Positions 43,601 through 55,515 are shown, counted from the first letter of the stretch. The stretch: DNA of 64,000 nt from Symbiodinium sp. CCMP2592 (GCA_905221615.1 CAJNDT010000495.1:1-64000); one strand, 5' to 3'. Program-made: numbers and translations. The notes: generated by a model from the letters alone, not told the origin.

Positions 43601-44766
43601 GCTTCCGGCCTAGCGCTGTTGCGAATCACGCAGACATGCGGATAAGATTCGATGGTAAGACACATTCACCGGGCTGCCAGCTTGAATCCAAACCCACAGT
43701 GGCAGCCTGGTAACTGGGGAAGTCTGCATGGGATTGCACTTGGCAAGGTGGACTCGTGCCTTTAAAAAATAACGGTGCAACTGCGCCTCATGTTCGGATC
43801 TCCTTGCACTTGGGGACGCATCAGCCTGGCCCACTGTGTGACCCATGGGACAAGCCTAGCCGAGCTGAAGCGCCCGCCCACCTAGCCCCCGCCCAAACGA
43901 TACCCACAAGCGCGGCGACCGCCAGATGTTCATGGGAGCCTGTGTCGGAACCTTACTACTTAAAAAGGACCAAGTCTTGCTGGCAAATCTTCTCCAACAT
44001 TCACGGTCTCCATGTGACCTCCCTAGAGGCCCGCGCCGTACTCAAAGAGAGGCTTCTTGCTCTGAGCTGCACTGGATGGAGCTGCAAACAAAGAAATTAC
44101 GATCCCCAATCGGAAAGGCCCCAACTGTGAAAGGCCACAACGGGCTTTACGCCTGCCCGCCTCTCCATTTCGCAGCGCTGCCACTCCAGCGAGACACCCT
44201 TGAGTTCCTCCAACACCTGCCGGCTTGAAGAATGCCTCTTATGCCCATGCTAGATATGGATTCCAAGCCACCGCATCCCACCTCTGGAGTTACCCGAGCT
44301 CCCACTTCACAAAGCGCGGCAACTGCGGCGGTGTTTCGACCTAACTTCGGAGATGCTGAAGCCATCGAAGCACGAGCTGGAAAGGCTGCTTTAGAATGAC
44401 TGTACCACAGGATTGGGAAGTAAGAAGTTGGCACTGCACTGCAAGGAGCAAAGGACATCTCTCACTGGGCCAGCCATTGACCTGGGCACTCAATAGTTGG
44501 AATGACTACAACAAAAGGCATGTCACGCAGGAGTAGCCTGGTGCCCCGTACTTATGCTTGGCTCAAGCAGTCAAGCAGCGTCAGCTCCGGCGTTCACCAA
44601 AGCCTGTATCAGAGTACGGACCTCCAGCAGGCACATACCAAAAGATGCAGCGGACGAAGGCGTGTGGCGAATGTGAAATACAAGGACGGGGCCGTCTCGT
44701 CCGAGACCTCAAACATTTGCATCAGGGGTTGCCCTTGGCAGTGTGAGTGAATGATCTGCATGGTAC

Positions 44767-44936
44767 CTTGTTGTTCATCGCAACGAGGTTGACTGCAGTT
44801 TGTGCTTGCATCTCGTCCTCTGCAACGATCGGAGCACCAAAAAAAGCAGGTCCGCTGCCGATGCGACTTGCGGCTACGGTCCTCACCCCCGGAGTCTTCC
44901 GAGAAGATGCCCTCCTGTCAGCGTCACACGGCATCC
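44767..44936 (-). CDS. Well-bounded exon, unknown function
   Basis: Acceptor CTTTCCTCTTGCAG (pyrimidine-rich) and donor AACAAG/GTACC frame a 170-base exon reading GMPCDADRRASSRKTPGVRT, VAASRIGSGPAFFGAPIVAE and DEMQAQTAVNLVAMNNK. Both splice borders are canonical and the frame is open. A likely upstream exon at about 45110-44990 contains WEWEGIDGDSSDEDAVASS. No family recognised. Confidence 0.5.
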
Positions 44937-45199
44937 CTGCAAGAGGAAAGCTCAAATAGAGCCCGAGCTCTGTAGCTACTGGCAACAGCGTCCTCATCGC
45001 TGCTGTCGCCGTCGATCCCCTCCCATTCCCACACCTTTCGGCTGGTGCTCAGAGAAAGCAGGACAGCTACCCTGCGATAAGGACTCTCAAACATGCCGGG
45101 ACTACACGACCACAAACGCAGGTGATCTTGCGGCAGCCCTCGCTGCGTTGTGTTGGTACCCCGCATCCGGGACACAGTTGCGCCTGGATGCATCGCGAT

Positions 45200-48100
45200 G
45201 CGACGTTGCTTTCGTGTGCACTTGGCGACGAAAGCCTGGCGTGCTTTTTCGGAGCGCAGTCGCTCGTTGCCTTGTCAAGAGCACGATGTGAGCTGCTCTG
45301 TTTTGAGTATTGCAGCCCTGAAAAAGCACGGATAATTTGTTCTGTGCTGCACCAGTGTTCTTGCCATGCATTGACAACATTGACTGGGCATTGGGCAGGT
45401 AACTCCTCTGTGCCACGACGACACTTTGCAGCGGAAGCAGAACTGCCTCAGCAGGACAAGCCCATCGAGCAGTCCAGGACGTGCTGAGTCCAGAAGTTTC
45501 AAAGGGTGTGCTCCAGGTGCGGCCCAACTGCTCCCCGCAGCAAGGGGTACCTCAACAGAAGGCACAAGTGGGCTCCGCAAAGCCACCTGCACAAGAGAGA
45601 TCCGTCTCACTTAGCACGGCACGCTGTCGTGGGAAACGGTGCAGCCAGGCCAGTTGGAGGGCTAATCGTCGCCTGGGGTCCAGGAATCTGGGAGGAGTCG
45701 GGTCGTGTCCACTGGCCGAGAAAATGGGCTCCCTGGCTCCAGGTCCTCGATCCAGTTGGCTTGGCCACTCGGACCGAGCACCTGCTTTCTGCTTTCTTGG
45801 GAGAACACAAATCTGGAATCTGGCGAGTGTGATCGTCTGCCTTGTTCATGCTGCTGGGCGGGGCCCCACCCTTGCGGTGCCCACAGGAAAACTCGTCCAG
45901 GATCGTCTGCAGGAACTTCTCTGCAGGCACCTACGAGATCTTGGATGCAGAGCTGGGGGCACTGGATGCGCTAGGATGTGCTATCCGATTATCCGGCGCG
46001 CGGAATTCGCCTCTGCTAGGAAGAAAGCTTCCCATGCCATCCAGAGCCGCTCGCGCGCCTGCGCCAAGCATCACAGCAGCTTCAACACTTCTCGAAGCAA
46101 AGCGTGGATTCTCCGGCCTCGGTCCCGAGCATGCCAAAAGGCTTTCCGGCGCTGGCATGGCCTTCCAGCTGGCACGAGCTGGTGACCAGCGGTGATGTGC
46201 ATTGTAGCCGACATCGGTGCTTCCAATTGCTTGCCCCTGCCTTCCATGCCAGGCCTCAGGTAGGAACCTGTTTCATCGCAGGCTGCACACCTGTAGGTGA
46301 GGAGAGCCTGCCAACAGCAAGCTGGTCATGCAAGTGGCCAAGCGAAGAAGCACGCAGTGGTGAAGCTAAGCTGTGCGCTCGGGCATTTTCCTGGTATTTG
46401 GCAAAGGTCTCCTCCTGTGAACATGGTAGGAGGGGACCTGCCTGCTTGTGATTTGAATCAAGATCCCCGCCTTTACTAAAGGCGCCCAAGCTGTTGTCGC
46501 TAGGCGAAGGTTACAAACTGGGCAACGCACCTGAGACACGCGGCGAATATAGAGAAGGACCGGCAGCGCTTTAGCAGAAGAGGCCAAACAGAGGCCGCAG
46601 GCTGGGCCCCGCGCAGCAGGTGCGGCGTAAAGCCCACTGTCTATGACTGCCTGCAGAACAGCCAGCTGCTGCCAGCTTCGTAAAAAACGGGGGGGACTAA
46701 GACTTACTCGGCTCGGCGGGCCCAGGCGGCCAGCCCGGCCTCAGCGTGCTGTCGTAAGCAGTTGGAGCAGAAGGCCTGGCTCGAACGCTTCTCGTATGCG
46801 GCTCCGACTGAGCCTTCACAGCACCTTCCCACCACAAACGTCGCGACCACAATGCCAAAGCTGGCAGGCGCTGAACAGCTCCATGCAGATGCAGCACCTT
46901 CCGCACATGTAAAACAGCCGCAACCCTGTGGATCTTAAGTTCAGCCGAGGCACTGCGTGGCTTCGCATGCCGCAGGATCCTCATGCGTTGGGGCCACCGA
47001 AACGGCCCTCTCACGAACCCGATGACTGGCAGCCTCCGGCTGCCGAAGTTGGACAAGAAGGCCTTGACTGATGTTGGAGCCGATCTTCCTCCAGAGACTT
47101 TTGAATCACATATCCCTTCAGTTCTCGTGACGCCAGCTTCCTTCGTTTCCTATGCCAAGCTCCGCAACCTTTCGTAGCCATTGCATTTGCTGGTTCGCTA
47201 GCCTTGTCGGAGGTGGAGGCAGTCCGGCTAAGACGGCTGCTTCGTCCTAGCAACATCATGGCAAGCAAACCGGCATGAAGCGCCTCAGCTCACATTGCGA
47301 ATTTCTGCGCAGATCTCGCCTGCTGTGTGACCAAGGAGCCACCCAGAAATGCTTCAGCCTGAGACACCGGTAAGCCACAAGTGTCTCAAGCTGCAGCCTT
47401 AGTCCTCCAAGGATCGGGCCGGTAAAGCTTTGGGCACTATCAGCATGTCCTGAAAAACGGCATGCAACTGTTCTACGGTTTACAATTGCTCGCAGCATCA
47501 GCTTTCAGCCTGTGACGGAATCTCCCGTATGTGCTCCGAGTCCACACAAGGAGGGCAAACATCTCCTGCGACAAGGCGGGCAGGGCATGGCAGAGCATTG
47601 CAAGGGTTCAACACAAGCCGCTGGGAAGCCTGAAATGACATCGGGAGGAGGACGCCGCCGCCTTGGCTCAAATACCATTCGGCCATTGGCCTCCTGGAAG
47701 AGCTTTCCAATCGCTACAAGTAGGACGTGCAGGCGAGCAGCCAGTGGCTTCTGGAACTGCTCATTGCGGGAACCAGGGACATCAGCTGCCTCAGGGGCGA
47801 TTCAGACGGACTGCACAATCAGACTCCCAAGCAGACAATCGAAGCCAAGGCGCTGCATTTCCGGCCGTGCCTCGGCGTTTCAGGAAATTTCGCTGCCATG
47901 AAACTCCCTGCTAAAAGCCTATGCGCATATCTTGCACATGAAAAGAGAGAGGCAGAGGGACACAGAGAGAGAGAGAGAGAAAGAGGGAGAGAGAGAGCGA
48001 GAGGGAGGGAGAGAGAGAGAGAGAAGGAGGCGCACGATGGACTTTGCTTCGGACCACCAGGCTCTCACCATCCGGAAGAAGGCGCTTCAGCATGGCCAAC

Positions 48101-48640
48101 GGGCCCTCGCGGCCGTGGTCCAAGTGGGCAGCGGCCTGCCATCACATCACTCAGACTTTCGCAGACGACATGCGATGCCCGCCTGCAGCAGCATCACGAG
48201 GGCTGCGCGGCGCGTCGGTCCCAAGGGCTCGGACCACACCTCAAAAAGCAAAACAAGGCAACACTGTCGGGTACTGTCGGTATTGCATTCTGAGGCAAGC
48301 CGCGAGCTGTGTCAGCAGCGAGCGGTTGTCGCGACCAACGGCTACGACGGCCTAAAAACGACAACATTTGGGCTCTCGGACAAGTGAGGAGATGCGAATG
48401 GCCGCGGCCGCGCCTTCCGCAGGACTTGGCTTGGACCCCACAGCTCTCGGACACCCCACATCAAGCGATCCCACTCCTTTCCCGAGATACCGTCAGAGTG
48501 TTTTAGAAGGAACTCAGCTCTTGCACGCATTGGTCCTCTTTGCGCAAAAGGATGCTTGCACAGCCACCACACGCCTGGCAAGGGGTAGCATCAGCTCTGT
48601 AGGTATGCAAACACTGGCTCGGTCGTAGTTGAAAAATGCT
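45200..48640. other. Largely unassigned stretch
   Basis: Candidate minus frames include a Cys-rich one near 46910-46820 (CGRCCICMELFSACQLWHCG, possibly zinc-binding) and a basic one near 47250-47080 (RKRRKLASRELKGYVIQKSL). A plus frame at 45481-46185 is long but featureless. None is supported by splice borders. Confidence 0.3.
47965..48030. repeat. GA-rich microsatellite
   Basis: Imperfect GAGAGA tract with AGGG and GCGAG interruptions. It creates an Arg/Glu repeat in plus frames and a Leu/Ser repeat in minus frames, both artefacts. Confidence 0.88.
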
Positions 48641-48655
48641 GACTAGATGCATCAT

Positions 48656-49156
48656 TTATGAGGTCTGCATGTCCCTGTAGCAGCGTCGGCGTGTACGCTC
48701 CCAGGACACCTGCAAGCAACAATGGGCTTTCCACACCGTCCGAATCTGCGCACGATCCAACTTCTTGGGCCTGTGGACAGTTCCACTCCCGTGAGGAGGT
48801 CTAACAAAGCCGGTGTGCCACCTGATAGACAGCAATCCTGAAGCCTCTAAAGTCTGAAGTCGCATGTCGCATCGAAGGCAAAGCACCGGGTTTCCGGCAT
48901 CCGGGGGCCGCTGCGAGGTCTGCTGCGTCGCCGTCCCCGGCAAGAACGTGAAACCACGCCTCCCAGTGCCCCAATAATCCGACGACTTTGCTCCAAGACA
49001 CGGCTGCCCGCTGGCCTCGTTGATGACTGCAAAGGCAGCCTCCGAGCCAACCAGGGATGCCACTCCGTCATTGGGCGCGACGGGCTCATCACCCATTTTC
49101 ACATGCGCTCCCGCATCTATGCCAGCACCGACGAAGGGTGCTTTGTGCAAAGACAA
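48656..49156 (-). CDS. Unknown protein, long open minus frame
   Basis: A 166-codon frame with natural composition throughout: KAPFVGAGIDAGAHVKMGDE, GVASLVGSEAAFAVINEASG, RRGFTFLPGTATQQTSQRPP, then PVLCLRCDMRLQTLEASGLL and a basic tail. The LCLRCDM pair of Cys could bind metal. No family recognised. It may contain an unrecognised short intron; the stop at 48656 would be the true end only if the last part is exonic. Confidence 0.45.
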   Translation of the reverse strand: MSLHKAPFVGAGIDAGAHVKMGDEPVAPNDGVASLVGSEAAFAVINEASGQPCLGAKSSDYWGTGRRGFTFLPGTATQQTSQRPPDAGNPVLCLRCDMRLQTLEASGLLSIRWHTGFVRPPHGSGTVHRPKKLDRAQIRTVWKAHCCLQVSWERTRRRCYRDMQTS

Positions 49157-49834
49157 CGAACGAACAAAGCTCTTTCTGGCTCTTGAGATGGTGGGCAGTG
49201 TGTCATGCTTAGTTACTCGGCGTAGTCGTATCGGTCAGACCTAGTGGAAGGGTGTTGCTCCGTTTGGCCTGAACGGTTATACATGACTGCCTTCAACATG
49301 CAACAGCGTCCACACTTTGCTGCAGGTGCATTGGTCGGGAACCAAACGAGCCAAGACCTGAATGAAGGGCATGGAAACGGCAGCAGTCAGAAAGTCAGCG
49401 AAACAGGCACGAACCAAACCGAGCTGCCCCAACCCACAGAAAAACCAATTTGCAAAGTAGCAGGTTCCTCCCACACTTTTCCGGCGGCGTCAGTCACATC
49501 TGGTGTGAATCACATCTTTGGCCTTGGCAGCTGATCATGCAAGGCTGGAGATGCTGGTCTCGGATTTTAACAAGGATGGTGCTTCTTCTGTGCCCGAACG
49601 TATGGGGCAGCCATCTGATCGCCAGCAAACCTTGAGTCAGCGAGGAGGCAGTTTCCAAGTAGTGAAGAATCGATATCCACGCATGACATGCCATGTATAA
49701 AGGCACCTAGATCCCAAAGACGCAAAAGCCTAAACGGCCGGATCTAGTCTAGTGCTCGGCACCGGACTCTTTGACGATGCTCTCCACCCAGGACAAGCGC
49801 TTTCCCTGCAGCGGTAGCCGTGTTGCCACGAGAC

Positions 49835-50387
49835 TCACAAAGGATCCGAATCGCGCTCCGAGCCCGCCTGTCTTCTCTCCCTGCGGTAGTCTTCGATCAT
49901 CTCGTCTGCACGCTTCAGAGCTTCTGTAACTTGAGCCTGCACGGATCAAAGGCAGAAACTGTGTGGATAAGCTATCATGCCGCACCCACCTGGCGATACT
50001 CCTTTCGATACCAGCGCTTCAGTCCGTGTGGCTCTCTGTCCTACCGGACGGATCTCCATGAGCGAATTGTCTGCAGAAGAGAGGCGGAGTTGCTAAGGTC
50101 AGGACCATGTAGTGCAGTTTTCCCAGGTAGTAGTCATTTGCCCAAACCCAGGGAAGGCTGTTGAGGTAATACTGCTTCTCAATATCAGCCTTCAGCTCAG
50201 AATTCTGCGATGCAGCTAGGAATTGGGAAGCACCCTGGGCCTTGTATCTGCCAGACACTCGTGGGGGATGCCACTCGCCTAGCTCGTCCTTGTACGGGGC
50301 AATGTCCTGCGGAACGCGGTACCTGCGGTGGTAGGCTGCGCAGATATCTGAGATGGCGGCGAAACCAGGAAACATGACAAAAATCAA
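49835..50387 (-). CDS. Probable mitochondrial ribosomal protein (mL59-like)
   Basis: Exon 1 (to 50106) reads AAYHRRYRVPQDIAPYKDEL, GEWHPPRVSGRYKAQ, then ADIEKQYYLNSLPWVWANDY and YLGKLHYM. A GT-AG intron (50105-49937) follows. Exon 2 starts at 49936 with AQVTEALKRADEMIEDYRRE and ends at a stop at 49835. The WHPPRVSGRYKA segment, the basic helix, the WxW aromatic patch and the C-terminal charged helix recall the small large-subunit mitoribosomal protein mL59 (MRPL25 type), but this is inferred from layout and a few residues. The start is uncertain: the first Met of the frame is used, but an upstream exon is possible because a CAG/G acceptor lies inside. Confidence 0.5.
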
Positions 50388-50399
50388 AGCCTTCGGCGG

Positions 50400-51660
50400 C
50401 GAAATCCCACTAGCAGGACAAAGCTAAGGCCTTCGGCGGCTTCCGCGGACGTTGCAGAAGTTTGGCCTGACATAGTGAAGGTGCGGGGTCCACCACAAAG
50501 GAAATGTAGTTACCAAGATGCCACCTGCTCCTAGACTCTTAGACGCTGAAGCGGCTGTGGCCCCGGCGACCATTGCTTCCAATTTCGGGACTGCCTTGGG
50601 TCGTAAACTTTGGGGCACATGGCGGCAAGCGGCCATGGCTTGCCAAGGGCGGTTTTAAGGAGGGTACCAGGTGTTTAAGCGATACTTCATCGCCGGCTTC
50701 AGCCTGACATCACAGATGCTGCAAGAACAGAACAGCTGATCCTATGAATCTTCTGAAGTCACGGGTGTTCTGTTGAGCCCAACAAGGGCTGCCTCACGAA
50801 GGGGTTCTGCACAGGACGAACCCGAATGCCACGGACCAGCCCATCCTTTCGAAGCTCAAACCAGCTCAGTGCTTTGTTCCCACATGTTTGTAAGTCTGAA
50901 CGACAGTTTGCACTTCCGGGCGCACTCAGCCTGGTTTTCTCGACGCGGGGTTCCGACGCATTCGGCCTCGCGTTTTCGACGACAATCGCAGGCTGCGACT
51001 GCGCAAAACAGCAATTTGCTCTCTCTCCATGCAACTTTATAAGGCTCGGGCAGCGTATCTGGGCCTCGAAGTCTCTAGGAGCTCTCTAAGAGCTCTCTGT
51101 TCTCTGACTCTTGACAACAGCGTTTATAAGGAAAAGAGGGCCCAGTGCTCGGCCCGAGGGCTGGGCATGATCCTCCTCTCCATGAGGTCGAAGCGGGACT
51201 CCCAGGCCACTTCCCGCACTGCCTGTTTTTCGTTTCTTCGAGCGGAAGGATCAGAGCGACAGAAACCTCTTTAATCAAGGCAGGCGAGCACGATCCAAAG
51301 CTGAGAAGCCAGTCCGGATTGGTCGCAGTGGAGTGAAATTGTGAGGGTGACCTCGTCTCATGTCGACTGACGACTCGTTGCGATGATCCTGTCTATATGC
51401 AGACAGACTTGATCAAAAATCTAACGTGATGTTCGATCCACATGTGACTGAGAAGCCAACCCGGATACAGCTGCTCCGGAAATCTTGACCTGTTTTGCTC
51501 AGGGCCACAAACGCGCTACGAGCAGCATGTCAGGAGTCAGTTCCCGCTGTTGCATGCTGTTGCCCTGGCAGGGCCCACCCGAGCACTTTTTGATTTTAAA
51601 GCCTGGGTTTAGGTCTCGCATCGGCAAGGATCTCTTTCCGAAGCCCTTCGCTCAGGCCGA
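50400..51660. other. Unassigned stretch
   Basis: No supported gene. One minus frame (51034-50759) has a Cys pair and natural composition but no border evidence. Confidence 0.35.
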
Positions 51661-51666
51661 GCTCCA

Positions 51667-53690
51667 TCAGGATCTCCTGTCAGGCACAGGCACGGGACCA
51701 AGCACGACAGGGCACGCGGGGTCAAAGAGGAGAGCCTCAGTCTGTTCCCCAAGCTCAGGAGTTGCGCGTCGCGGCTCTGTCTTTGGAGCATTCATGAAAT
51801 CCACCGGCGAGGCTGCCATCGTGACCTTGACAAGTCGCAGAGGTTTCGGTGTTCTGCGAAGGTGAGCTGCTTTGCATCGCTGCAGTGCCTCCAAGCGGCC
51901 TTTGTCCTTCCTGCCTCCTTCGCCTTCAATGAGAGCGGGGACTCGACGAAGGATCCTGCTGCAAGTGCTTGTGGGTCGGCAGCCACCTGGAAGTGCCGGG
52001 CCAGCTGCAACAGCTGTGGCAGGCGACAGAAAGAAAGCATAAACTCAGAAGCGGATTCGTACCAAGTTCTGACGGATGGCTTCTGCGGCAGTCAGGACTG
52101 GTGCCCACCAGACTCCCTCTGACTGAAAGAGTGCAGCCCACTCGTCACGAGTCTTTGTGGCGAAGACAGCGTCCAACTCCGCCACAAGCTGTCGCTGGTT
52201 CTCCCGTCTCGATCTGGCCGTGGCGAAGCGGGCGTCTTTGAGCCAGTCTGATTGGCCTACTGCCCGGACAGTCGCTGGCCAGTGACGGTCCGCCTCGAAG
52301 CCGGTCAACCAGAAAGCCTTGCCATCCTTGCAGCGGTAGACCGTGGCAAGAGGATTGCCCGTGCCGTCACGGCGTCCCCATTGGATCACGCGGCCGAAAG
52401 CAAAGTAGGAGCTCAGCGCCTCACGAGGCAAAAGTTGCAAAGCAACCGCCTGCAAACTGCATGGAATCCAAAACCTGGCCTGCAGTCAGGGGGCCCAGGA
52501 GTTGCAGTGCACACCCGTGCGGAGCAGGCTGGTACTCAGCGCCATCCCCTTACCAGTCTTCTCTCTCGCGAAGAGGGCCGCGCAAATGCCTGACCAAAGG
52601 GGACCATGACAGGGAGCAAACATTCGCAGGATGCAAGTGTGCCTCCCACCGCTGCAAGGCCAGTCGCCATGTCACCAAAGCCGGGAGCCAGCACGGCCGG
52701 GTGACCGTTGGCATCTGTGTGCGAGGCCGCGGCACCAGATCGGGCCCAGAAGCCAGAGACGTCCTCGGGGACAGACTGCTCAGCACTCAGATTCGCGAGA
52801 TTTCGCGAGACTTTGCGGTGACCCGCAGCCGGGCAGCGTAGACGGGCTGCTTGGCGTCCGGACCATGAAATCCCCATCCGGTCATTGGACAGAAGATCAG
52901 CCGCGGGTAGCGCTGCAGTAGTCTGCCCTCCTCCAGGCCGAGGCGCTGCAAGGACTCGTAGCCTCGGCTCTTCTCAGAAAAGGCCCGGGGGGGAGCATAC
53001 GAGTACCGTCGGGCGCTGCCGGAGGACGATAGTTGGAGATGAAGACGTCCGATTTCTCGAGAAGCGCATGTAGCGCCAGCAGCCCAGCCTTCACGCAATA
53101 CCCAACACATCGCTTGCAGCACAAGTGCAAAGGAAGTCTAAGTCGCCAACCTTCGCCTTCAGATTCAAGACGATGGATCGCTTTCCTCATCGCACGCAAG
53201 TGCCATCGGCCACTTGGCAGATCACTGAGCCTCCCTGAGCTTCACGCCACGGTTGACCGAATAGAAATGTGCAGAATGCTGGTACCTTGAGCTCGACAGC
53301 GCACCAAAGGCTACGCTCACGATCCAACAGTCCAAGTCGCGGGTCGGCGCTGGACTTGCCAAGCCTTGTGAGGAAAACACACTCAGAACTTTCTTCGTAA
53401 AACGTTTAGTGAAGATTATCACTGCTATTTTTATTTTGTTATTATCAGTGCTAGAATTTTTGAAGCTATTGACTGTCTCGCAATCTCAAACCAGAAGCCC
53501 GCTGACCATGTGGCGCTGCGTGTCGCCTCCAGGCGGCTCCACTTTGATCACGTCGGCACCGTAGTCCTGAAATGCAAACAATCATCTTCGGTTCGGAAAG
53601 GCGGCGCCGCAGCAGTCTATGCCAGCGTGTAAACACGCAACCACTGCAGCCGAGGCGTCACCCAGCACCTGACCTGCCGACGGAGCCTCT
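51667..53690 (-). CDS. Class III CoA-transferase (CaiB/BaiF family)
   Basis: Exons can be followed by family motifs. APSAGQVLG ends at 53660; DYGADVIKVEPPGGD is 53566-53507; HALLEKSDVFISNYRPP is near 53075-53030; RLGLEEGRLLQRYPRLIF and GWGFHGPDAKQPVY end at 52838. Then 52763-52643 (FWARSGAAASHTDANG, APGFGDMATGL), 52589-52495 (REKTGKGMALSTSLLRTGVH), 52419-52062 (GNPLATVYRCKDGKAFWL, WWAPVLTAAEAI), 51986-51937 (DPQALAAGSFVES) and 51853-51667 (PELGEQTEALL, stop). Asp in GFGDMATG is the expected catalytic residue. Introns: 93 bases GA-AG, 74 GC-AG, 53 GC-AG, 75 GC-AG, 75 GT-AG, 83 GC-AG; one or two more before 52838 are less certain. These enzymes move CoA between carboxylic acids; the substrate cannot be told. 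The first coding exon is missing. Confidence 0.88.
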
Positions 53691-53799
53691 GCCAACAAAG
53701 TTCGCAGAGTCGAAGCTCTAACCCAGTGAATTACATGGCCACAACAGGCTTGCTTGCTTTCAGGCTCAAAACTTAGAGACGCTCTAGTCTGGAAGAAGC

Positions 53800-54150
53800 T
53801 CGCCGGAATGCTCATCTGCACATCTACATTCTAGATCGGATGGGCGACGGCAATAGCAATGGACAGCTCGAGCACGCGAATTCCCGACAAAGGCAGATGG
53901 TCATGCACCGCCATGAGGCTGGATATCTAACATACAGACGCTACTGTGTACTTTTGGAAACCCCGATCCAAGTCATTTATTAAGACGTGGAAGGATGCTG
54001 CTTGTAACATTTCTGCCGGTCAAAGGAATGGAATAATTACACGTTTTTTGCGGCAGGGCAACTACTAGTACATGCCCACTGCATCTGCATGTCACATTGA
54101 TTGAATGAATTGCTGTCTTGAGCATGTAAGCTTCAGGCATACGAAGTTCG
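53800..54150. other. Unassigned stretch
   Basis: Nothing recognised; it may contain the missing 5' exon of the CoA-transferase gene. Confidence 0.35.
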
Positions 54151-54157
54151 GAAAGTT

Positions 54158-54391
54158 TTATGCTGCAGCCATACCGCACAGAGGTTCTGGGCATGCGGCC
54201 CAGCCGACGCAGCTGGGCGGTTGTGTGCCCGGCAGATAACAGCACCCTCCTTCGGAGGAAACTTCGGCAACTGCCTTGCATTCTGCGCAAGAAGTCCCGT
54301 CTGGCTTTAGAAGGCTTGGGAAGCGTGTACGTGATCGTCTCATGATCTTGCCACCTATAAGCCGTGACCTGCGTTTTCTCATTGAGAACAT
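54158..54391 (-). CDS. Candidate Cys-rich exon
   Basis: The minus strand reads LKPDGTSCAECKAVAEVSSE and GGCCYLPGTQPPSC, with five or more Cys in a spacing seen in small extracellular or metal-binding modules. No family can be assigned. A possible neighbour exon is 54720-54600 (HRPRVVTGVLRVAFETNTGD then RFLFVGFATS). Confidence 0.28.
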   Translation of the reverse strand: MFSMRKRRSRLIGGKIMRRSRTRFPSLLKPDGTSCAECKAVAEVSSEGGCCYLPGTQPPSCVGWAACPEPLCGMAAA

Positions 54392-54486
54392 CTCAGTAGG
54401 CGGGAGGCTGTGGCAGTGTTCGCAGCTCGTCGGCGGCCTGCTGGCGTTCCAGGGCGCCTGCCACGCGTGGAGAAGGCTTGCAACGC

Positions 54487-54723
54487 TCAGAGCTCCAAAA
54501 GTAATGTCTTTCTGCCTCTTTGCGCGGCGGTTAGTGGCTTGTTGGGGTCAGGCACCTTGGCAACGCAAGCCGCACACACTGATCGCACAGCATGATGGGG
54601 TGTTAAAGGCTTTGCTTCTGGCATAGCTGAAGTGGCGAACCCCACAAAGAGAAAGCGGTCTCCTGTGTTGGTCTCGAATGCTACTCGGAGGACACCGGTA
54701 ACAACTCTCGGCCTGTGCCACAC
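54487..54723 (-). CDS. Candidate exon, unknown function
   Basis: Open minus frame with a beta-rich pattern (VVTGVLRVAFETNTGDRFLF) followed by a Cys pair in SVCAACVAKVPDPNKPL. No domain call and no fixed borders. Confidence 0.28.
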   Translation of the reverse strand: MWHRPRVVTGVLRVAFETNTGDRFLFVGFATSAMPEAKPLTPHHAVRSVCAACVAKVPDPNKPLTAAQRGRKTLLLEL

Positions 54724-55449
54724 ATCGACCTGCTGAGCGCCTCAGAAAGTGCTCGAGGTGAAGGAAATGAATCGAAGTGGACTGCTTGCTTGTTACACGG
54801 TCGCCTGCTGGTCGCAAAGCCCTGGCGGAGGCCTCGGCAACTGCAAACTGGAACCCTCTACGAGTTGTCGACCCTCGCTGCAACCGTTTATTTCGATCCA
54901 GAATGCGCTGACATTTATCATGGAGTGTTGGCATGATTGCAGGTCTGTGAAGCTCTTTTCAAGGACAATAGAAAGTCAAATCTGCCGGGCATCTTTTCAA
55001 CCCTCGTCCTTCGCCGTCGACTACGGCAGAGGCGGCGGTTGTTTCAGTGTTCCAACTCCGACATGCGGACCCTACTGGGTGTGGCTGCTTTGGAATGCTG
55101 AGATTTTGACACACTGTAGCCCGGCCAACGTCCCCCAATTCCCAAACAGTCCGACTTTCATGTGGGCCTCCGTCGCAGGAGTTCCAGTCTAGCCCCAAGT
55201 CGGCGAAGCTGTCAGTAGTTTGCAACACCAAAACCAATGACAAGGATAGCCCACCACGATGTTTGAGACTGCGTCGATGAACTACCTTGGCTGCCCCAGC
55301 GCATGCTTGGGCTTGCTCAGATCAAGCGTCACGCCCAGCCATAGGTTCGGGGACAAACGCTAATGTATCAAATGGACGGTTGTTTTGGTTTCGGACCACA
55401 CCAGCTTTGGTCAAGGGCTGATACCAGGCGCAGTCGCCCAGCAATCCCA

Positions 55450-55515
55450 CCCAGTCTGCCACACCATCGTGACTTTGGAAGACACGATGGCATGGAATGC
55501 TGAGGAAAAGCAATC
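55450..55515 (-). CDS. Exon with an alkyltransferase-type PCHRV motif
   Basis: After acceptor TTGCTTTTCCTCAG the minus strand reads IPCHRVFQSHDGVADW, then a GT donor (TGG/GTGGGA). IPCHRV is the active-site signature of O6-methylguanine-DNA methyltransferase and its relatives, in which Cys accepts the alkyl group; the family then usually reads a few residues and G.Y or G.W. The good acceptor directly before the motif supports a real exon. The N-terminal and C-terminal parts of the family are not recognised nearby, so this could be a chance match or a remnant. Confidence 0.33.

Noticed and set aside
44558-44567. TTGGCTCAAG, identical to the last ten bases of the dinoflagellate spliced leader
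   Set aside because: A ten-base match is not rare enough in 64 kb on two strands, and the preceding bases do not match the leader.
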